The position numbers and the translations under genes are program-made. Below are positions 14,000 through 22,271 of a DNA stretch of 25,939 bases, in pieces; the stretch's first letter is position 1, and each line of letters begins with the position of its first letter. This DNA comes from JARRRL01 sp037380725 (GTDB lineage: Bacteria; Pseudomonadota; Gammaproteobacteria; Pseudomonadales; JANQJO01): assembly GCA_037380725.1 (NCBI GenBank), contig JARRRL010000033.1, positions 1-25,939 on the forward strand, read 5' to 3'. The notes under the pieces are model-generated. The model did no database searches and was not told the DNA's origin. It saw only the letters and a program-made list of their open reading frames with translations.

Positions 14000-16900
14000 C
14001 TAGCAGCTAAAGCGGCGGCCTCCTCAACATCCACAGCAACCAAGCGTGATACACCCGGTTCATTCATGGTAACGCCCATTAGGTTCTGCGCCATCTCCAT
14101 CGCGATTTTATTATGTGTAATGTATATAAATTGCACTTCCGTTGACATCTCTTGAACTAAACGGCAAAAACGACCCACGTTCGCGTCATCCAACGGCGCA
14201 TCCACTTCATCTAACATACAAAACGGCGCTGGATTTAAACGGAAAATGGAAAACACCAAAGCCAATGCGGTTAAGGCTTTCTCACCGCCGGACAGTAAAT
14301 GGATCGTGCTGTTACGCTTTCCTGGAGGACGCGCCATGATGGCAACACCCGTTTCCAGTAAGTCATCGCCCGTCAGATCTAGATACGCACTGCCTCCCCC
14401 AAAGACCTTGGGAAACAAATCTTGTAAACCCGTATTAACCACATCAAACGTTTCTTTAAAACGATCACGCGTTTCTTTATCAATTTTTCGAATGGCTTCT
14501 TCTAACGTTGCCAACGCCGAGTCCACATCCGTTTGCTGTTCATTCAAATACGCTTGTCGCTCTTCAGCAGCTTGGTATTCGTCAATCGCAGACAAATTAC
14601 TCGGTCCCAAACGCGCAATTCGGCTTTTTAGCTGCTCTAAGTCTTCATCCCCCTGTTCAACGCTTGCCGCATTTGGTAAGTCCGCCAAAACGGCATCAAC
14701 CGAAGGCATGTCCTCATCCATTTCATTGAGTTGCTGAACCAAGTGCTGCGATTCCAAACGCGCCGTTTCTGCCTGCAATCGCATGGACTCCAAACCTTGC
14801 TGTTCCGTCAACAATGCCGCATCCGCATCTTGGCGCTGCGCATCACAAGTCGATAACTCAAATTCTAAGGTCGATAAAACTTCTTTGGCCGCTTGTAATG
14901 CTTCGTCAACCTTTAAACGCTCATCCAACAGCAGATCTCGTCGCTCAATTACCTCATCCTGCGGTATCGCTTGTTCTTCGAGCTGTTCATGCAAAGTCGC
15001 TCGTCGCGCACGCAACACACTCAATTGACCCTGCAATCGCATTAAAGCAGTGCGCGTCGCATCAATATTGGCGCGCAAGGTTTTGTGCGTCAACTCCAAC
15101 TCATGCGCCCGCGTTCGAGTCTGTTGCACCTGATCACGTGCATTACGGTGCGCCTCTCGCACAACTGTTTCGCGAGATTTTAAGGTCTCACGCTGACACT
15201 CAGATTCACTCATCGACTCAACAATTGCCGCCAAATGCTGACGCCGTTCCACCAAGGCCGCGTGTTGCGTCTGTGTCTGTGCATCAATTTCAAGAAATTC
15301 TTCTTCTATGCGATCACGGCGCGCCGTGAGTTGCTCCAAACGTTCTTGCTTGGCAGAGTGGTGAGATCGCACATCACCAACCTGGCGGTGCAAGCCCTTC
15401 AGTTGCTCGCGTAAATCCGCCGCAACCCCTTCCAGTTCCTGCAAGCGTTCACGCCCAGTCGACAAGCTCAATTCCAATAAATCCAACTGTTCGCGATCAA
15501 CCGCTAAGCCCGTTTCCAGCTCCTGCAAAGCCTTCTGCCGCACCAGCACATTATCTTCAGTCGCTCCCACGTGGCGCAACACCATCCAATCCCGCCCCAT
15601 CCAAATACCATCGGGCGTTACCACGCTTTCACCATGCAACAAACGATGACGTTCACACCACGCACTGCGCCAATCCGGTGCGGCGTAGACACCCGTCAAC
15701 CAATCACCCGCGCCACGCACGTATGCAGTCAACAGCGGCCAAGGCGCACCCGTCACGCCCTCAACCGCCGTATGGCTTTCTTTTGAGGCATGCACTTCAG
15801 CATGGTCGTCTTCGGTGGGATGAAACAAACGAACCTCCCCACCAGGCATGTTCGCGTACGCATCTAAAGCAGCCTGCTCCGCATCCGAACCGCTTACGAC
15901 AACAGCCTGCAACTGTTCCGCCAGCACCACCGACACGGCTTGCTCCCAACCCGCCGTCACCTGCAATTGTTCCGCTAACCGTGGCGCTTCGGATAAAGAC
16001 ACCGCCTGCAACCAGGACTCCACAGCGGCCTGATCACGACCGAGCGCCGCTTCTTGCAGCGCTGACAAGGCACTCTGACGCCCGACTTTTTCTTGAATTC
16101 GCTGTCGAACCAGATCCAGTTCAGCGGCCATGGCGTTGTTTTGATTTCGCTGTTCTTGTAACGCCGCCGTTTCAGCAGTGAGCTGCGTTTCCAATGATTG
16201 CTCATCAGCACTGAGTTGAGTTAATTCGGCTGTCAAACGCGCCACATCCACCGCCAACTCAGTGGTATCCAAGGCGTTTTTTTCCAATTTTAAACGATCG
16301 TGACGCCCTTGGAGGCTGTCGAGGGTATCTTCCAGTTGGCGCACCTGAGTTTGTGTCACCTCGGCCTTCTGTTGCAAGTTATAATTGTCCCGCGTGAAAC
16401 GATCCCAACTTTCCTGCCACTCACGCAAAACCTCTTCAGCTTCCGTCTGCGCATCTAAAGCCACCTCTAAAGCTTCGGAAGCCATTTCAAACTCCGGCGC
16501 GACATCATCAAACTGGGCTTCGGCTTCAGCCAGCGCCTCCACATCGGTGGCCTCATGCTGCTCACTTTCAGCCAATTCCGCATCCGTACGTGCCAGATCA
16601 CTGTTTAACTGCGTTTGCCGCTCTTTCGCATGCGTTAATGACTGCTCAATGCGCGCCAACTCAGTGCCCAGTTCATAAAACCGCTGCTGAATATTTTGCA
16701 CTTCCGCTTGCTGAGTCTGCACATGTGTTCGCAACTGAGTGCCTTGAGATTCAGCACGCGTGCGCTGGGTTCTAAGCGCTTCAAGCGCCACCATCGCTTC
16801 TCGAATTTGACCTTCCGATTTCTCGTGCGCCGATTTGGCGGTTCGCCACCGCATCGCCAAAGCCTGAGCACGTTTCTCACGTTCTTCCGCCCGATAGGCT

Positions 16901-17556
16901 TGGTATTTTTGCGCCGCACGCGACTGTTGTCGTAACTTGTCCAATTGACGCGTCAGCTCTTCTTGCAAATCTTCAAGCCGGGACAAATTGTCCCGCGTGT
17001 GTCGCATGCGCAGCTCGGTTTCTCGCCGACGTTCTTTGTACTTAGAAATGCCCGCTGCTTCTTCGATAAAAAGGCGTAAATCATCCGGTCGAGCTTCCAC
17101 CAAACGGGAAATCATACCTTGTTCGATAATAGCGTAAGAACGCGGCCCCAGGCCCGTGCCTAAGAACAGTTGCGTGATGTCCTTGCGGCGACATCGCGTG
17201 CCATTCAAAGAATAGTTGGACTGACCATCCCGTGTTACCTGACGCTTGACCGCAATTTCGGCGTATTGTGCATATTCACCGCCCAAACGACCTTCGGTGT
17301 TGTCAAAAACCAATTCAATCGAAGCTTGAGAAACGGGCTTACGACCCGTTGAACCGTTAAAGATAACATCCGCCATGGATTCGCCCCGCAAATGCTTTGC
17401 AGAACTTTCACCCATTACCCAACGGACGGCATCGATGATATTGGATTTCCCGCAACCATTGGGCCCCACCACCGCACTCAGATTACCCACGAAGGGCACG
17501 GTAGTCGCATCAACAAATGACTTGAATCCCGCCAACTTGATTGACTTTAAACGCAT
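13996..17556 (-). CDS. smc: Chromosome segregation ATPase SMC
   Basis: SMC is the ATPase of the bacterial condensin, which works with ScpA and ScpB to organise and separate chromosomes. The 1186-residue product is full length. The N-terminal head opens with MRLKSIKLAGFKSFVD and the Walker A GPNGCGKS (31-38). Two long coiled-coil arms flank a hinge (about residues 490-640, AAVESWLQAVSLSEAPRLA, VSVVLAEQLQAVVV). The C-terminal head has the signature LLSGGEKALTALAL and Walker B FCMLDEVDAPLDDANV. GAGMI-like spacing at RSYAIIEQGMISRLVEARP is the usual Smc N-domain motif. An AGGAAGG ribosome site lies upstream of the ATG. It is the first gene of smc-zipA-ligA. The presence of SMC implies this organism does not rely on MukB. 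Confidence 0.97.
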   Translation of the reverse strand: MRLKSIKLAGFKSFVDATTVPFVGNLSAVVGPNGCGKSNIIDAVRWVMGESSAKHLRGESMADVIFNGSTGRKPVSQASIELVFDNTEGRLGGEYAQYAEIAVKRQVTRDGQSNYSLNGTRCRRKDITQLFLGTGLGPRSYAIIEQGMISRLVEARPDDLRLFIEEAAGISKYKERRRETELRMRHTRDNLSRLEDLQEELTRQLDKLRQQSRAAQKYQAYRAEEREKRAQALAMRWRTAKSAHEKSEGQIREAMVALEALRTQRTRAESQGTQLRTHVQTQQAEVQNIQQRFYELGTELARIEQSLTHAKERQTQLNSDLARTDAELAESEQHEATDVEALAEAEAQFDDVAPEFEMASEALEVALDAQTEAEEVLREWQESWDRFTRDNYNLQQKAEVTQTQVRQLEDTLDSLQGRHDRLKLEKNALDTTELAVDVARLTAELTQLSADEQSLETQLTAETAALQEQRNQNNAMAAELDLVRQRIQEKVGRQSALSALQEAALGRDQAAVESWLQAVSLSEAPRLAEQLQVTAGWEQAVSVVLAEQLQAVVVSGSDAEQAALDAYANMPGGEVRLFHPTEDDHAEVHASKESHTAVEGVTGAPWPLLTAYVRGAGDWLTGVYAAPDWRSAWCERHRLLHGESVVTPDGIWMGRDWMVLRHVGATEDNVLVRQKALQELETGLAVDREQLDLLELSLSTGRERLQELEGVAADLREQLKGLHRQVGDVRSHHSAKQERLEQLTARRDRIEEEFLEIDAQTQTQHAALVERRQHLAAIVESMSESECQRETLKSRETVVREAHRNARDQVQQTRTRAHELELTHKTLRANIDATRTALMRLQGQLSVLRARRATLHEQLEEQAIPQDEVIERRDLLLDERLKVDEALQAAKEVLSTLEFELSTCDAQRQDADAALLTEQQGLESMRLQAETARLESQHLVQQLNEMDEDMPSVDAVLADLPNAASVEQGDEDLEQLKSRIARLGPSNLSAIDEYQAAEERQAYLNEQQTDVDSALATLEEAIRKIDKETRDRFKETFDVVNTGLQDLFPKVFGGGSAYLDLTGDDLLETGVAIMARPPGKRNSTIHLLSGGEKALTALALVFSIFRLNPAPFCMLDEVDAPLDDANVGRFCRLVQEMSTEVQFIYITHNKIAMEMAQNLMGVTMNEPGVSRLVAVDVEEAAALAAS

Positions 17557-17605
17557 GCTGTGTTTTTGCCTTCCTGAAGAAATTTTAAAAACGCCACGCC
17601 ACCTC

Positions 17606-17625
17606 GCTCGAGACAGCTCGAGACA
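17606..17625. repeat. 10-bp tandem duplication in the smc leader
   Basis: GCTCGAGACA is repeated exactly at 17606-17615 and 17616-17625, about 50 bases upstream of the smc start. CTCGAG is itself palindromic. Confidence 0.75.
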
Positions 17626-17774
17626 GGTTGGCAGTAGGTTAGCCCAAAACGAGCCACCTGAAAACCGAAGCGTTAAAAGTTAAAACGAAGGACAACACAA
17701 AGAACAGATCAAAAAACAAGCTGAAAGAAATCCATTGCGCACTCCTACGCCTTCTGATCAAGACGAATCGAGAG

Positions 17775-17812
17775 TGTACTACACGTCCTAACCTGTACTA
17801 TACGTCCCAACA
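17775..17812. repeat. 19-bp imperfect tandem duplication upstream of smc
   Basis: TGTACTACACGTCCTAACC (17775-17793) and TGTACTATACGTCCCAACA (17794-17812) agree at 16 of 19 positions. The position, about 220 bases upstream of smc, would allow a promoter or operator role, but this is only inference. Confidence 0.6.
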
Positions 17813-17899
17813 AACAAATGAATAAAATACCGCACTGACCGTACACGCCCTGATAGATTAATCACCCTAAATTTCGCGTTACAGGAATACAAAAAGTCT

Positions 17900-17960
17900 A
17901 AGACAAACGTTTAAGACAGACCTTTGAGACAGACCTTTAAGACAAACCTTTAAGACAAAG
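17900..17960. repeat. 13-bp tandem array running through the comM stop codon
   Basis: Four full units and one partial unit abut: AAGACAAACGTTT (17900-17912), AAGACAGACCTTT (17913-17925), GAGACAGACCTTT (17926-17938), AAGACAAACCTTT (17939-17951) and AAGACAAAG (17952-17960). The last nine bases code for the end of ComM and include part of its TAA stop, so the array has grown out of, or into, the gene end. Since 13 is not a multiple of three, changes in copy number downstream of the stop do not affect the protein. Confidence 0.9.
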
Positions 17961-19473
17961 GGCGATCAAAATTGCGATACCCAATCGCTTCCAGTACATG
18001 CTCACCAGCCAAGATCTCAACATCACTCAAATCCGCTAAAGTCCGAGCGACCTTCAATACCCGGTGGTAAGCGCGCGCCGATAATTTGAGCCGTTCCATC
18101 GCTTGATCCAGAAGTTGTTTTTCCGCCTCCCCCAACTGACAGTGCACACCAATCTGTGAAACAGTGAGTTGCGCGTTATTACACCCCTGTCGATCCAGTT
18201 GCTGCTGCCGAGCACGCAATACGCGATCACGCACGACCTCACTGCACTCTGGATTCTGAGTATCTCGCTGAATCAAACAACGCTTATCCACCGGCTTGAC
18301 TTCCACATGGAGATCAATGCGGTCCAAAAGTGGGCCAGAAATACGACTGCGATAACGTCTAACGCTTTCCACATTACAATGACAGTCATGCTGAAGATCA
18401 CCAAAATAACCACATGGACACGGGTTCATCGCGGCAATGAGCTGAAAACTGGCCGGAAAACTGACCTGTTGCGCCGCACGCGAAATCGCAATCGTACCCG
18501 ACTCCAACGGTTCTCGCAGCACCTCCAATACTTTTCGCTCATACTCGGGCAACTCATCTAAAAACAACACCCCATGATGCGCCAAGGAAATTTCACCGGG
18601 GCGAGGACGCGAACCACCCCCCACCAAGGCCACACCCGACGCCGTGTGATGAGGCGCTCGAAACGGCGGCAACCAGAAATCCGAACGCACCAAATGTCCA
18701 CTGGAAATCGAATGCACAGCAGCCACTTCCAGTGCTTGTGATTCCGTCAATCGCGGCAAAATACTGGGCAAGCGCGAGGCCAGCATGGTTTTCCCCGATC
18801 CAGGTGGACCATAAAACAACATACTGTGACCACCTGCTGCCGCCACTTCCAACGCACGCCGTGGCATTTGCTGGCCCACCACATCGACCAAATCGAACGC
18901 ATCGACTGGGCGCGTTTCCAAACTGGGACTTGTTGTAGGCTCAATGGGCAAAATAACCTTACCCGTAAGATGCTCACACACCGCCATCAGCGTCGACGCC
19001 GCAATCACCTTGGCCTGGCGAGACAGGGCTGCTTCCGCCGCATTCTCTCGCGGAACCACCAATTCAGCTCCGCTTTCCGCTACCGCCAAAGCCGCTGGCA
19101 GCAAGCCGCCAATGGGTCGCAGCCCTCCCGTCAAAGCCAATTCGCCCAAGAATTCTCGATCGCCGATCGCGGCAATATCCAATTGACTCGAGGCCACCAA
19201 AATACCCAGCGCAATCGGCAAATCATAACGCCCACCTTCTTTCGGTAGATCGGCTGGCGCCAAATTAACCGTGATGCGCGCACGGGGAAAATCAAAGCCC
19301 GAGTTAACGATCGCGCTACGAACACGGTCCTTGCTTTCCTTAACTGCCGTTTCAGGCAAGCCCACCATAGACAAGCTGGGAAGGCCATTACTGATGTGCA
19401 CTTCGACCGTTACCGGCGGCGCTTGTATGCCGACTTTGCCGCGCGTTCGGATAATCGCCGTTGGGCCCTTCAT
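17950..19473 (-). CDS. comM: ComM/YifB family Mg-chelatase-like AAA+ ATPase
   Basis: ComM is a hexameric helicase that promotes branch migration during natural transformation and recombination. From the ATG at 19473 the protein has 507 residues, equal to E. coli YifB (506). The N-terminal domain begins TRGKVGIQAPPVTVEVHIS with the family segments GLPETAVKESKDRVRSAI and ITVNLAPADLPKEGGRYDLP. The AAA+ core has Walker A YGPPGSGKT, Walker B GVLFLDELPEY, and the C-terminal zinc-region-like motif AAMNPCPCGYFGD. I prefer 19473 over the longer frame (to 19557) because the family starts here and GGGAGGGG precedes it. Transformation competence in this organism cannot be claimed from ComM alone, since the gene is widespread. 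Confidence 0.95.
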   Translation of the reverse strand: MKGPTAIIRTRGKVGIQAPPVTVEVHISNGLPSLSMVGLPETAVKESKDRVRSAIVNSGFDFPRARITVNLAPADLPKEGGRYDLPIALGILVASSQLDIAAIGDREFLGELALTGGLRPIGGLLPAALAVAESGAELVVPRENAAEAALSRQAKVIAASTLMAVCEHLTGKVILPIEPTTSPSLETRPVDAFDLVDVVGQQMPRRALEVAAAGGHSMLFYGPPGSGKTMLASRLPSILPRLTESQALEVAAVHSISSGHLVRSDFWLPPFRAPHHTASGVALVGGGSRPRPGEISLAHHGVLFLDELPEYERKVLEVLREPLESGTIAISRAAQQVSFPASFQLIAAMNPCPCGYFGDLQHDCHCNVESVRRYRSRISGPLLDRIDLHVEVKPVDKRCLIQRDTQNPECSEVVRDRVLRARQQQLDRQGCNNAQLTVSQIGVHCQLGEAEKQLLDQAMERLKLSARAYHRVLKVARTLADLSDVEILAGEHVLEAIGYRNFDRPLS

Positions 19474-19604
19474 GCTCACATCACCCCTCCCCACAATAAC
19501 AAACAACGGATCACACTCAACACGCATGAACCCAGGAATCAAGAGGCGAATTATCACTCCATTGTCATCTAAATTACTGTGACGAATTCACAAAAAACTC
19601 AAGG

Positions 19605-19700
19605 TCTGACAAAGAAAGACAGAAAGCAAGTGAGGAGGGGTCGGTAGGTAGAGGGTAGGTAGAGGTAAGAAGAGGTAAAGAAGAGGAGAGGAAAGTGCGA
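19605..19700. repeat. Polypurine tract with 11-bp tandem repeats between ubiK and comM
   Basis: For about 95 bases the plus strand is almost only A and G. It includes GGTAGGTAGAG twice (19643-19653 and 19654-19664) and degenerate copies GTAAGAAGAG and GTAAAGAAGAG after them. Read in the direction of comM transcription the RNA would be C/U-rich and nearly free of G, the composition of Rho-binding sites. It lies between the ubiK terminator and the comM start. Confidence 0.65.
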
Positions 19701-19718
19701 AAAAAGGGGGAGCCCCCT
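19700..19718 (-). terminator. Intrinsic terminator fused to the ubiK stop codon
   Basis: On the minus strand GGGGGCTCCCCC (19717 to 19706) is followed at once by TTTTTT (19705 to 19700). The stem begins one base after the TGA stop (19718-19720) of ubiK. The loop is very short, so in practice four G-C pairs with a four-base loop are likely. Confidence 0.75.
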
Positions 19719-19960
19719 CATTCCGCATCTCCTGCCTCCAAAGATTTGACCCGCGCTTCCAATCGATGCAACCTTTCCTGTGTTCGCCGTAATACAGCTT
19801 GTTGCGCGTTAAACTCATCGCGAGTGACCAAATCCAGTTTCTGTAAGGCTTCACGCAGCACTTGCTTAAGTTGATCCGAAAATTCGGCCCCTGACTCGGT
19901 AAACCCTTGTGGCATCAGGGTACTGAGGCGTGTCTGAATCAGTTGAATAAGGTGTTCCAC
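19718..19960 (-). CDS. ubiK: Ubiquinone biosynthesis accessory factor UbiK (YqiC/BMFP)
   Basis: This 80-residue protein belongs to the YqiC family of small coiled-coil proteins that assist aerobic ubiquinone synthesis with UbiJ. Family signs are the amphipathic N-terminus (LIQLIQTRLSTLMPQGF), the central KLDLVTRDEFNAQQAVLRRT segment and the C-terminal trimeric coiled coil (ERLHRLEARVKSLEAG). The start is a GTG with AAGGAG six bases upstream. It stands between comM and the divergent glnK, as in Pseudomonas, and ends directly in an intrinsic terminator, so it is probably a single-gene transcript. Confidence 0.93.
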   Translation of the reverse strand: MEHLIQLIQTRLSTLMPQGFTESGAEFSDQLKQVLREALQKLDLVTRDEFNAQQAVLRRTQERLHRLEARVKSLEAGDAE

Positions 19961-20444
19961 ACGGTGCTCCTTTACTTTCTTTTTAACCTTTTATTGGGTT
20001 TTACGCTGTATTGGATACCTGACTGTTACATTTATTTGCGTGTGCCTCCACATTGGGCATGATTGTGTATCTGTCCCGTCACGATACCAGTTAAAAGGCC
20101 GCGATACAGCAAAATCGCACAATTATGGATCACACTTGCTCAGTCCGCATCAATATAGTGCTCTTATGAAAATTTCCTTTCGCAAACTTTAAGACCGTTG
20201 TTACCCTGCAATCAATTAGCTTGACACATGCGCGATAGAGTCGCTTGCATTAGCGAACAAGACAGGTTTCACTAAACCCGCTCGCGGCGGTACGGTCATG
20301 ACCTATTCCTGAACACGATAACATTATCGATGAGGGAAAGCGCATCGTTCCGTCCAGGATAGCGCTTTACAAGCTGCGAATGACAGTAAACTGCGAAAAT
20401 GTAACGCATCAAAAGACCACTCTACTTCTTCAGAGGAAACGCGT
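19961..20444. other. Long divergent control region between ubiK and glnK
   Basis: These 484 bases hold no gene I can support. They must contain the promoters of ubiK (minus) and glnK (plus). I found no clean -24/-12 sigma-54 site: TGG-N7-TTGC at 20126-20139 has one base too few between GG and GC. A -35-like TTGACA at 20222-20227 has only a poor -10 (TTGCAT). The palindrome GGTCATGACC (20294-20303), the dyad CGATAACATTATCG (20316-20329) and a hairpin (20337-20368) lie in the glnK-proximal part. Confidence 0.55.
20337..20368 (+). promoter_or_regulatory. Hairpin in the glnK leader
   Basis: AAAGCGC (20337-20343) pairs with GCGCTTT (20362-20368), and the inner ATC pairs with GAT after a one-base bulge. 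It ends 76 bases upstream of the glnK start. With the two palindromes just before it (20294-20303 and 20316-20329), it makes this leader denser in dyad symmetry than other leaders in the window. Confidence 0.45.
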
Positions 20445-20783
20445 ATGAAATTGGTTACAGCTGTGATCAAACCCTTCAAGCTTGATGATGTGCGGGAAGC
20501 ACTGTCGGAAATCAGCATTCAAGGTATCACGGTTACCGAAGTGAAAGGATTCGGACGTCAAAAAGGACATACCGAACTGTATCGTGGCGCAGAATATGTG
20601 GTTGATTTTCTGCCTAAGGTAAAAATCGACATCGCCTGCACGGACGAACAGCTCGATGCCGTCATCGAAGCCATCAGCAAAGCGGCTCACACCGGTAAAA
20701 TTGGCGATGGCAAAATATTCGTTGTGCCACTAGAACAAGCCGTCCGAATACGAACTGGTGAAACCGGTTCAGACGCGATTTAA
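20445..20783 (+). CDS. glnK: Nitrogen regulatory protein PII (GlnK)
   Basis: PII proteins sense 2-oxoglutarate and ATP/ADP and are uridylylated by GlnD when nitrogen is short. GlnK blocks AmtB when nitrogen is plentiful. The protein has the canonical 112 residues. The opening MKLVTAVIKPFKLDDVREAL, the T-loop with Tyr51 in ELYRGAEYVVDFLPK (uridylylation site), and the nucleotide-binding end HTGKIGDGKIFVVPLEQAVRIRTGE are all intact. The ribosome site AGAGGA lies eight bases before the ATG. Linkage to amtB with a 72-base gap marks it as GlnK in function even where a separate GlnB exists. Confidence 0.97.
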   Translation: MKLVTAVIKPFKLDDVREALSEISIQGITVTEVKGFGRQKGHTELYRGAEYVVDFLPKVKIDIACTDEQLDAVIEAISKAAHTGKIGDGKIFVVPLEQAVRIRTGETGSDAI

Positions 20784-20855
20784 ACACGCTGGTTTACCTC
20801 TTCGTCAGCGATATCACTAAAGTAAAAAGTAAGACCATTAAGAAGGAGTCCCCCC

Positions 20856-22118
20856 TTGGAAAACGCCGCTGAAAATGCTGTTCAACTGGCATACGCCGTT
20901 GACACTTTGTACTTTCTTGTCATGGGCGTGCTTGTCATGTTCATGGCGTGTGGCTTCGCGATGCTCGAAGCGGGATTGGTTCGCGCCAAGAATACCGCTG
21001 AAATTCTCGCCAAAAACGTCGCGTTGTATGCGATCGCTTGTACCATGTATATGCTAATCGGCTATTACATCATGTACTCGTCGGACGCTGGAGGATGGAT
21101 TCCCAACTTTTTCGGTGGCACACTGGGCGCGGAACATACCGCAGCAAACGTGTTAGCGGGCGGTGATGACGCGCCTTATTATTCTGGACGTTCGGACTTT
21201 TTCTTCCAAGTCGTTTTTGTCGCTACGGCCATGTCTATTGTCTCCGGCGCCGTCGCCGAACGCATGAAACTGTGGTCATTTTTGGCTTTTGCCGTCATCA
21301 TGTGCGCGTTCATCTACCCAGTTCAAGGCTACTGGAAATGGGGTAGCGGCGCTTTGGATGCCCTGGGTTTCCTCGACTTCGCAGGATCAGGTATTGTACA
21401 CATGGCCGGTGCCAGCGCCGCTTTAGCGGGTGTCATACTGCTGGGGCCGCGCAAAGGCAAATACGGTCCGAATGGCGAAATTCATGCCATGCCGGGAGCC
21501 AACATTCCCCTTGCAACCTTAGGCATGTTTATCTTGTGGTTTGGCTGGTTTGGTTTTAACGGCGGCTCAGAACTCAAAATATCAAACATCGAAGAAGCGA
21601 ACGCCGTCGCTCAGGTTTTTGTGAACACCAATGCCGCCGCAGCGGGTGGCGTCATCGCCGCATTCATTGTATCTCGACTGTTGTTCCGCACCACGGACAT
21701 CACCATGGGATTAAACGGCGCGCTGGCTGGTTTAGTGTCCATCACCGCAGAACCCTTAACGCCCACCGCCGAAATGGCCACGCTGATTGGCGCGATTGGT
21801 GGCGCCATCGTGATCATTGCCATTATTACATTAGACAAACTGCGTATTGACGATCCCGTTGGCGCTATTTCCGTACACGGTATCGCTGGATTGTGGGGCC
21901 TTTTAGCCGTCCCTATCACCAACACAGATGCCAGCCTATTGGCGCAATTAACAGGGGCTATTACTATTTTTGCTTGGGTGTTCGGCACCAGCTTCTTAGC
22001 GTGGCTCGCCCTGAAGGCGCTTATGGGTATTCGCGTATCCGAAGAAGAAGAGCATGAAGGCCTCGACATCATCGATTGCGGTTTGGAAGCATACCCTGAG
22101 TTTACCAGTAATAAATAA
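20856..22118 (+). CDS. amtB: Ammonium transporter AmtB
   Basis: AmtB is the trimeric inner-membrane ammonium channel, closed by GlnK. The 420-residue protein has the 11-helix Amt layout. The pore histidines are His182 (GIVHMAGASAAL) and His341 (ISVHGIAGLWGLL). Other family signs are FAMLEAGLVRAKNTAEILAKN and LWFGWFGFNGGSEL. The start is a TTG with AAGGAG upstream, which may reduce expression relative to glnK. The N-terminus (ENAAENAVQLAYAVDTLYFLVMG) goes straight into helix 1, without the cleaved signal peptide of E. coli AmtB. A strong bidirectional terminator follows. Confidence 0.96.
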   Translation: MENAAENAVQLAYAVDTLYFLVMGVLVMFMACGFAMLEAGLVRAKNTAEILAKNVALYAIACTMYMLIGYYIMYSSDAGGWIPNFFGGTLGAEHTAANVLAGGDDAPYYSGRSDFFFQVVFVATAMSIVSGAVAERMKLWSFLAFAVIMCAFIYPVQGYWKWGSGALDALGFLDFAGSGIVHMAGASAALAGVILLGPRKGKYGPNGEIHAMPGANIPLATLGMFILWFGWFGFNGGSELKISNIEEANAVAQVFVNTNAAAAGGVIAAFIVSRLLFRTTDITMGLNGALAGLVSITAEPLTPTAEMATLIGAIGGAIVIIAIITLDKLRIDDPVGAISVHGIAGLWGLLAVPITNTDASLLAQLTGAITIFAWVFGTSFLAWLALKALMGIRVSEEEEHEGLDIIDCGLEAYPEFTSNK

Positions 22119-22160
22119 CCCGTTTTCGCTTCGATCGTATCAACAGCAAGTATCAACGAA

Positions 22161-22190
22161 AAATGGATAAAAATGGATAAAAATGAATAA
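22161..22190. repeat. Three-copy 10-bp tandem array before the amtB terminator
   Basis: AAATGGATAA (22161-22170), AAATGGATAA (22171-22180) and AAATGAATAA (22181-22190) abut directly and run into the A-tract of the terminator. Confidence 0.85.
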
Positions 22191-22224
22191 AAAAAGAGGG
22201 CACCCAATGGGTGCCCTCTTTTTT
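22190..22224. terminator. Bidirectional intrinsic terminator between amtB and speE
   Basis: GAGGGCACCC (22196-22205) pairs perfectly with GGGTGCCCTC (22209-22218) around AAT. A-tract before and TTTTTT (22219-22224) after make it work for amtB on the plus strand and for speE on the minus strand. Confidence 0.95.
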
Positions 22225-22271
22225 CGATGTGGTCTTCAATATGGTTTTTATCTGTAGAAAAAGATGAAATC

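Larger units (their letters stand above)
17557..17949. other. comM-smc intergenic region rich in tandem duplications
   Basis: These 393 bases carry no gene I can support. They contain three tandem arrays of different unit length (10, 19 and 13 bp), given separately. No intrinsic terminator after comM and no confident smc promoter are visible. Confidence 0.6.

Noticed and set aside
14246..16181. Several long plus-strand frames opposite smc
   Set aside because: They are antisense shadows of an intact SMC coding sequence and have Arg/His/Pro-rich composition without motifs.
17900..17960. CRISPR-like array
   Set aside because: Units abut without spacers, are only 13 bp and diverge from each other; the same holds for the other arrays in the window.
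20097..20110. GG-N10-GC pair (AGGCCG...CAGCA) upstream of glnK
   Set aside because: The spacing is right, but the -24 and -12 hexamers match the consensus poorly.
20126..20139. Sigma-54-like TGG...TTGC upstream of glnK
   Set aside because: GG and GC are separated by nine bases instead of ten, a spacing that sigma-54 normally does not accept.
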